From Ectocarpus siliculosus (taxonomy: Eukaryota > Sar > Phaeophyceae > Ectocarpales > Ectocarpaceae), in contig FN649749.1 of NCBI GenBank assembly GCA_000310025.1, positions 3,561,748 through 3,573,940 on the forward strand: DNA of 12,193 bases, written 5' to 3'. This document shows, piece after piece, positions 8,901 to 12,193 of the stretch (the stretch's first letter is position 1; each line of letters begins with the position of its first letter). The notes under the pieces were generated by a model, which searched no databases, had not been told where the DNA came from, and was given only the letters and a program-made list of their open reading frames with translations. The position numbers were made by a program, and so were the translations under genes.

Positions 8901-11442
8901 CTTAGGTCGCACCATGTGTTTGTATTCTTCCACCGTGATGGTGAAACATCGTACGTTTCTTCCGTCATATGGTCGCGACACAAACGGTTGCGGCAGTAGA
9001 AGAGCCATGTATCCACGACATGTTTCTTGATCGGACGCCAAACCTCGCATCTCCCCAACCTCCCCTCTTCTCGCGCGTGGGTTAGGAGTCGAGCTTGGAG
9101 TTTCTTGGTAAAGTAAATCGATACCAAAGCGATGTCGATCTCCGAGCCAGCCGCAAACGAAACTAATAATAGTCCTGATTCATGACATGCTGGCTGAGTG
9201 GGCCGTCCGTAGCACCGCCGGAGAAAACGAAACCACGCCAAACCACAACACACCACACCACGCCACCGCACAACACGACACAACAGAGGGCTGGAGCGCA
9301 GTCGAGGAGCTCGCCCTAGCAGACCTCACGCGGAAGAGAGGCTTGGGAGCCTGGGAAGAAATCGCTGATCTGGTGAGAGTGAGAGAGAGAGAGGGCAGGC
9401 ACCCTGCCTGTTGTTCTTGATAAGTATTCTCCGGAGTGTATTGACAATAGCATGATGAGATCAATAGGGCCAACGTTGCCCGTTCAGTTTGCAGGTTGGA
9501 TCCGACGTTTCTGTGTGTTCTGTGTGCGTGTTTGCGTTTGTTTTTCCATTTACTGTGTGTGTACTATATCGTATTCTATAGTAGCGTAGTTCGGGCTTGA
9601 CTGGGAGTATCTTAGTTGGATTGGAACGAGATGAGATATTCCATGCGCCCCCCCCCCATGCAACATGTCCAAGAAACACGACAACTATTCGACGACTCCT
9701 ATACGCATGCAACCCCGCATATGGCGGACACAAACAAGGATGCGTGTAAAGCTCTACAATCTCCACTCCCCTCTTTGGCCCTCCTCTCTGCAATTAAGAA
9801 GTAACATCTTTTCTTTGGACGGTTACACTCGGAAACAAACGCCGCCGAACAGAAAATGTTCTACCGCCGCAAGTCCGAGAAGGAGCTCAACGCCCGCTAT
9901 CTGGACACGTACCTGGCAACGTACGACTCGGTGCTCCCCCCTCACTACCTCCGTGAGAGAGAAGACGGCACGGTGGAGAAAGTGCCCATCCCCCCGACTC
10001 ATCCGGAGAGGTGCCGCCCCTCACAAAGAGGGGTCAAGGTGGGGCTTAGGTTTAGGTTTAGGTTTAGGGTTTACACGAGGGGATTGTTGAAGGCGGGTTG
10101 GGTTATGGTGAATTTTGTGGAGATGTTGTTGAAGGAGGGTCGTTTTTTCGCACTTTTGGTGGAGATGTGGTTGAAGGAGGGTCGTTTTTTCGCAGTTTTT
10201 GTTGAGATGTGGTTGAAGGAGGGTTTGGTTATGGTGTTTTTTGTGGAGATGTTGTTGGAATGGGTCGTTTATTAGATAGCAGTTTTTGTGGAGATGTTAT
10301 TGAAAGCGGATCGTTTATTAGATAGCAGTTTTTGTGGAGATGTGGTCGAAGGAGGGTCGGGGGTATATATCGCTGCAAGGGGGGCGCGGTGGAGCGCTTT
10401 TTTTCTTTAGCCAAGGCAATCAACAAATCGAGTAACCTCCCATCCCCAATGGTCTACCAACTACTTGTGCGACAAATCAACAAAGATTGTGCCCCCTCGC
10501 CCATGATGGCATGCGAAACATAACATGAGCGCCCCCTCGAAACCGCCCTCCTTCTTTGCTTCCTTCTTTGCTTCCTTCCTTGCTTCTTTCTTTCCTTGCT
10601 TCCTTCCTTCCTTCCTTCCTTCCTTCCTTCCTTCCTTCCTTCCTTCCTTGGTTGGTTGTTTTAGCTGGACTCGAAGGAGGTCCGCAGCCGCACCATCGCG
10701 GAGCTGGGCACGAACCCCCGTTACCGATACGAGCCCTCCTGGCAGGCGCTTGCCAAGAAGCAGGAGATGGCGAAGGTTGCCGCCCGGGCTGCTGCCGCGG
10801 CCTCAGGTATGTGTAAACCTCGCGCCGAACGTTTGCTGTCCTTTTCGGCTGTCGTTTTGGAAGCTGTTTTAAGGGTGGTTGGTGTTGACGTAGCGGTGTT
10901 GTTGCTTTCGGTGTTTTTTGTGGACTGTTTGTCTGTCGGGCTGCTTTTTTTTTTTTTGTAGGTGAAGAGGAGAGACGGTCACGCGGCACACAAGCACGTG
11001 TTCGCCCCCCTCTCGCTGTGTGTTTGTTGTCGCTAGCGTTGTCGTTTGCTGCTACTGCTGTGGTGTGTTATGTTGTGGCCGTGGTTGTTTGCGGCGATGT
11101 GGCTCTTGCTGCTGCGTGAGGCGAGCCCTCGTGTGATGACGCCAACAAACAAAACCCGCCTGCGTGACAAATGTAACGTAACAACGAGCAGGGAACGTGG
11201 AAGGAAGTGACGGTACCCCCACCACCGGCAACAGCAGCACCAACAGCAACGGCGCGGGCGGGGGTGGCGGCGGCAGCAGTGCCGGTTCTGATGGCGGAGG
11301 CGGCGGCGGAGGTGCTGCGACGGGAGGCGAAGAAGGCAGCAATGCTGGCGGGGGGGCTGCTGCCGGGGGGGCAGGGGGCGAGATGGAAGAGGTGGCTTCG
11401 AAGACTACGAACAACAGGAGGAAGAGGCGCAGGGTGGCCCAG
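5955..11442 (+). CDS. ADA2: ADA2-type transcriptional adaptor, ZZ + SANT domains (3' end beyond window)
   Basis: Coding exons are 5955-6143, 8148-8289, 9287-9372, 9853-10038, 10665-10806 and 11192-11442. They give 332 residues with all phases matching (0,1,0,0,1,0) and GT-AG introns. Domains in order: Gln run at 25-31; ZZ zinc finger at about 50-101 with ligands C54/C57, C69/C72, C79/C82, H92/H96 in family spacing; SANT/Myb domain at about 112-165, starting EGWSAVEELALAD with W113 and W133 and ending near ELNARYLDTYL; an Ala/Lys-rich helical stretch around 225-247; a Gly/Ser-rich linker at about 261-317; and basic RRKRRR at 324-329, a likely nuclear localisation signal. ADA2 is known to bridge GCN5 acetyltransferase and ADA3 in SAGA/ADA complexes; ZZ followed directly by SANT is its signature. 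The ADA-specific central region and C-terminal SWIRM domain are not in the window and should lie downstream. The exon 4 donor (GTGGGG at 10039) is the least certain boundary; GTCAAG at 10033 is also phase-compatible. Start ATG has A at -3. Confidence 0.87.
6027..6047 (+). repeat. CAG triplet run coding for seven glutamines in ADA2
   Basis: Seven uninterrupted CAG codons encode Gln 25-31, in the N-terminal extension before the ZZ finger. Pure CAG without CAA interruption is a slippage-prone arrangement, so length polymorphism between strains is likely. Confidence 0.9.
6811..6850 (+). repeat. 20-bp tandem duplication
   Basis: Two adjacent units, 6811-6830 and 6831-6850, both begin CTACCGCATACT and differ at two positions. 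Each contains a TACTGCTGTA-type motif (the second as TACTACTGTA). Confidence 0.85.
7457..7540 (+). repeat. Dispersed ~90-bp repeat, copy 3 (in ADA2 intron 1)
   Basis: Shows the same block order: AGTACGGACAGATGAAGGTA, AGAGAGATGGGAACGG, then GTGAAGACAACAACAACAAC. It ends in an AAC microsatellite like the other two copies, which suggests a common short-element origin. Confidence 0.75.
8290..9286 (+). other. ADA2 intron 2 (997 bp)
   Basis: The donor is CAG followed by GTACAT; the acceptor is ACAACAG, phase 1 (Glu 111 is split). The 3' 50 bases are CA-rich rather than pyrimidine-rich. The intron holds a MITE-like inverted-repeat element (8315-8507), further repeat-like sequence to about 8750 with the ACCGGGCCG string twice (near 8515 and 8727), and a TACAGCAGTA decamer at 8772-8781. 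A second phase-compatible acceptor after GGAG near 9226 would add about 20 low-complexity residues; the shorter exon fits the family linker better. Confidence 0.75.
8315..8507. mobile_element. MITE-like inverted-repeat element in ADA2 intron 2
   Basis: The left end AGTAGCTGGCCCGATA (8315-8330) is the reverse complement of the right end TATCGGGCCACCTACT (8492-8507) with one mismatch. Inner arms ATATAGTGG (8339-8347) and CCACTATAT (8478-8486) also pair. The element is about 193 bp with no coding capacity and repeated GTGGC/AGTGG strings inside, as in a small non-autonomous DNA transposon. No clear target-site duplication was found, so the exact ends and the class are uncertain. Confidence 0.6.
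9373..9852 (+). other. ADA2 intron 3 (480 bp)
   Basis: The intron runs from a GTGAGA donor followed by a GA-dinucleotide run (9373-9393) to a GAACAG acceptor, phase 0, interrupting the SANT domain. A C-run lies at about 9648-9657. No other feature was seen. Confidence 0.78.
10046..10073 (+). repeat. Telomere-like hexamer run
   Basis: Three TTAGGT units followed by TTAGGG and a partial unit lie seven bases inside the proposed intron 4 donor. They resemble degenerate TTAGGG/TTTAGGG telomeric repeats. Confidence 0.8.
10086..10361 (+). repeat. 42-46-bp minisatellite, about 6.4 units
   Basis: Units start at 10086, 10128, 10170, 10212, 10254, 10299 and 10345 (partial). The first four are exactly 42 bp, the fifth 45 and the sixth 46. 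A consensus unit starts GTTGAAGGAGGGTCG and ends TGTGGAGATGT. Units 2-3 share a TTTTTTCGCA centre, units 1 and 4 a GGTTATGGTG centre, and units 5-6 a TTTATTAGATAGCAG centre, so there are three sub-variants. Confidence 0.9.
10549..10649 (+). repeat. TTCC/CTTC microsatellite
   Basis: The tract is nearly pure pyrimidine, with a perfect tetranucleotide run of about 51 bp at 10599-10649. The ADA2 intron 4 acceptor follows 15 bp later, so it forms part of the polypyrimidine tract. Long frames through it on both strands are repeat artefacts. Confidence 0.9.
10807..11191 (+). other. ADA2 intron 5 (385 bp), possible internal microexon
   Basis: GTATGT donor to GAGCAG acceptor, phase 1 on both sides. 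Inside, a T-run followed by GTAG at 10961 looks like a good acceptor. A 36-nt segment at 10962-10997 would be phase-compatible on both sides and add 12 mostly charged residues (GEEERRSRGTQA-type), but its donor (C followed by GTGTTC) is weak. The direct join is preferred. Confidence 0.7.
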
Positions 11443-12193
11443 GTAAACGAAAACGTTATGTACCGTACCGTGGGTGACATGACATGATGTAAGATATCTC
11501 ACCCCCTGGACCGATTTTCAGAGCTCGGCAGAAATAAACAGTGGAGTTGCAGTTAAAACAGTTGAGTTGCCGAAGACGGCGGCGTCGGGCCCGTCTTTGT
11601 CGACAGCTTTGTTTTTTATTTCGGCATGCTCTTCCTCGTTGAGTATTTGAGATTGGAAAATCGGTCCGGGGGGTGTGGCATCTTACATCATGTCACCTAC
11701 GGTAGATTACGGTAGATGCACTTCTCGGTGGCTGTGGCGTGTTCAAACCACCCAGGCCGCTGGTGCCGTCACCATTGGGAGGGCCCCGTCCCTGCTTTCC
11801 TACCCCTTGTCTCGAATGACAACATCGTGCCCTGCTGGCGTGGTGTGGTATGTGTTCGCTCGTTTCTCCTCTCACCGGCGGCGACGACCCTCCCACGTTC
11901 TTGTCGCTCGTGTCGCTCTTGTTTTGGACTATCCCCGCGTGTTTGTTTTGCCGTATGGGTCTACTGCTGGTGTCGCTTGTGCTCTTGTTGGTGTGTTTTT
12001 TTGGTCGGGGAGTTGTGCAATCGGTGTTTTGTCATCGGTTGGGTTGGTGGTAGGTTTCAGCAGCACTTTCTTTCGCCGCAACCACCGACATATGTACATG
12101 ACCCGCTGGAAAAAAGTACTATTAATACTGCGAGTTCGCCCGTCCTTTCGAATGGGTCGTCTTTGTTTGTTTTTCCTTGCTCCCCGTGAGGTC
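11443..12193 (+). other. ADA2 intron 6 or later non-coding sequence, to the window end
   Basis: The segment opens with a GTAAAC donor after NNRRKRRRVAQ. The first 280 bases hold a foldback element (11461-11713). From about 11820 the sequence is GT- and T-rich, ending near 12060 with GGTTTCAG, a plausible acceptor. No ADA2 central-domain or SWIRM motif can be read after it, so the next exon cannot be assigned. Confidence 0.6.
11461..11713. repeat. Long imperfect inverted repeat (foldback element)
   Basis: The left arm at about 11461-11519 and right arm at about 11656-11713 are imperfect reverse complements. CATGATGTAAGAT (11483-11495) pairs with 11680-11692 and GGACCGATTTTC (11508-11519) pairs with 11656-11667. 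TACCGTA (11461-11467) pairs with 11698-11704. Weaker pairing continues inward (a GAAATAAA-type string on both sides), toward an AGACGG/CCGTCT apex near 11573-11600. It could be a foldback transposon remnant or a hairpin-forming transcript. Confidence 0.75.

Larger units (their letters stand above)
10039..10664 (+). other. ADA2 intron 4 (626 bp), repeat-built
   Basis: The proposed donor is AAG followed by GTGGGG; the acceptor is TTTTAG before LDSKEVRSR, phase 0. Most of the intron is repeats: telomere-like hexamers (10046-10073), a 42-46-bp minisatellite (10086-10361) and a TTCC-type microsatellite (about 10549-10649) that serves as the polypyrimidine tract. The donor choice rests on phase and motif only. 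Confidence 0.68.

Noticed and set aside
10477-10989. 170-codon minus-strand frame with GRKE repeats
   Set aside because: It is the antisense of the TTCC microsatellite and of ADA2 exon 5.
11052-11502. Two Pro/Ala-rich minus-strand frames
   Set aside because: They are antisense readings of the Gly-rich ADA2 exon 6.
11523-11651. Phase-compatible open segment after TTTTCAG as ADA2 exon 7
   Set aside because: It lies in the centre of the inverted-repeat element, runs into a stop and shows no ADA2 central-domain motif.
11716-12189. 157-codon plus-strand frame rich in Cys, Val and Leu
   Set aside because: Composition follows GT-rich intronic sequence; no motif and no join to the ADA2 exons.
1-12193. 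Integrated viral sequence, tRNA, rRNA or bacterial-type operon
   Set aside because: No such coding or structural signatures were seen on either strand.

Overview
This is a nuclear window from a eukaryote with intron-rich genes, most likely a brown alga (Ectocarpus-like phaeophyte). That assignment is inferred from GC-rich coding exons set in large introns (385-2004 bp), GT-AG splicing, abundant simple repeats and closely spaced genes on alternating strands. I could not run a search to confirm it.

Two real genes are recognisable, and both were rebuilt across introns by splice phase. On the minus strand, 4120-5696 encodes a 91-residue ISD11/LYRM4-type LYR protein in two exons. It is the small mitochondrial partner of the cysteine desulfurase NFS1 in Fe-S cluster assembly. 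On the plus strand, 5955 to beyond 11442 encodes the N-terminal 332 residues of an ADA2-type transcriptional adaptor: polyQ segment, ZZ zinc finger, SANT/Myb domain, Ala/Lys-rich helix, Gly-rich linker and basic NLS. It has at least six coding exons, and the 3' part lies past the window edge. The genes are divergent, with 258 bp between start codons, so 5697-5954 must hold both 5' leaders and probably a shared promoter. No pathway links the two products; the pairing looks like compact gene packing.

Layout: 1-102 holds two hairpins with poly-C loops. 103-4119 has no convincing gene; its right end is probably the ISD11 3' UTR. 4120-5696 is ISD11, 5697-5954 the bidirectional promoter, and 5955-11442 the ADA2 exons. 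11443-12193 is ADA2 intron 6 or later non-coding sequence, carrying a 260-bp foldback element.

The non-coding DNA has structure that the genes do not explain. A 10-mer family TACWGCWGTA recurs many times. A ~90-bp dispersed repeat occurs three times on the same strand. There is a MITE-like element in ADA2 intron 2 and a long foldback in intron 6. Intron 4 carries a telomere-like run next to the donor, a 42-bp in-frame minisatellite and a TTCC microsatellite forming the polypyrimidine tract. No bacterial-type genes, tRNA, rRNA, CRISPR or viral insertion were seen.
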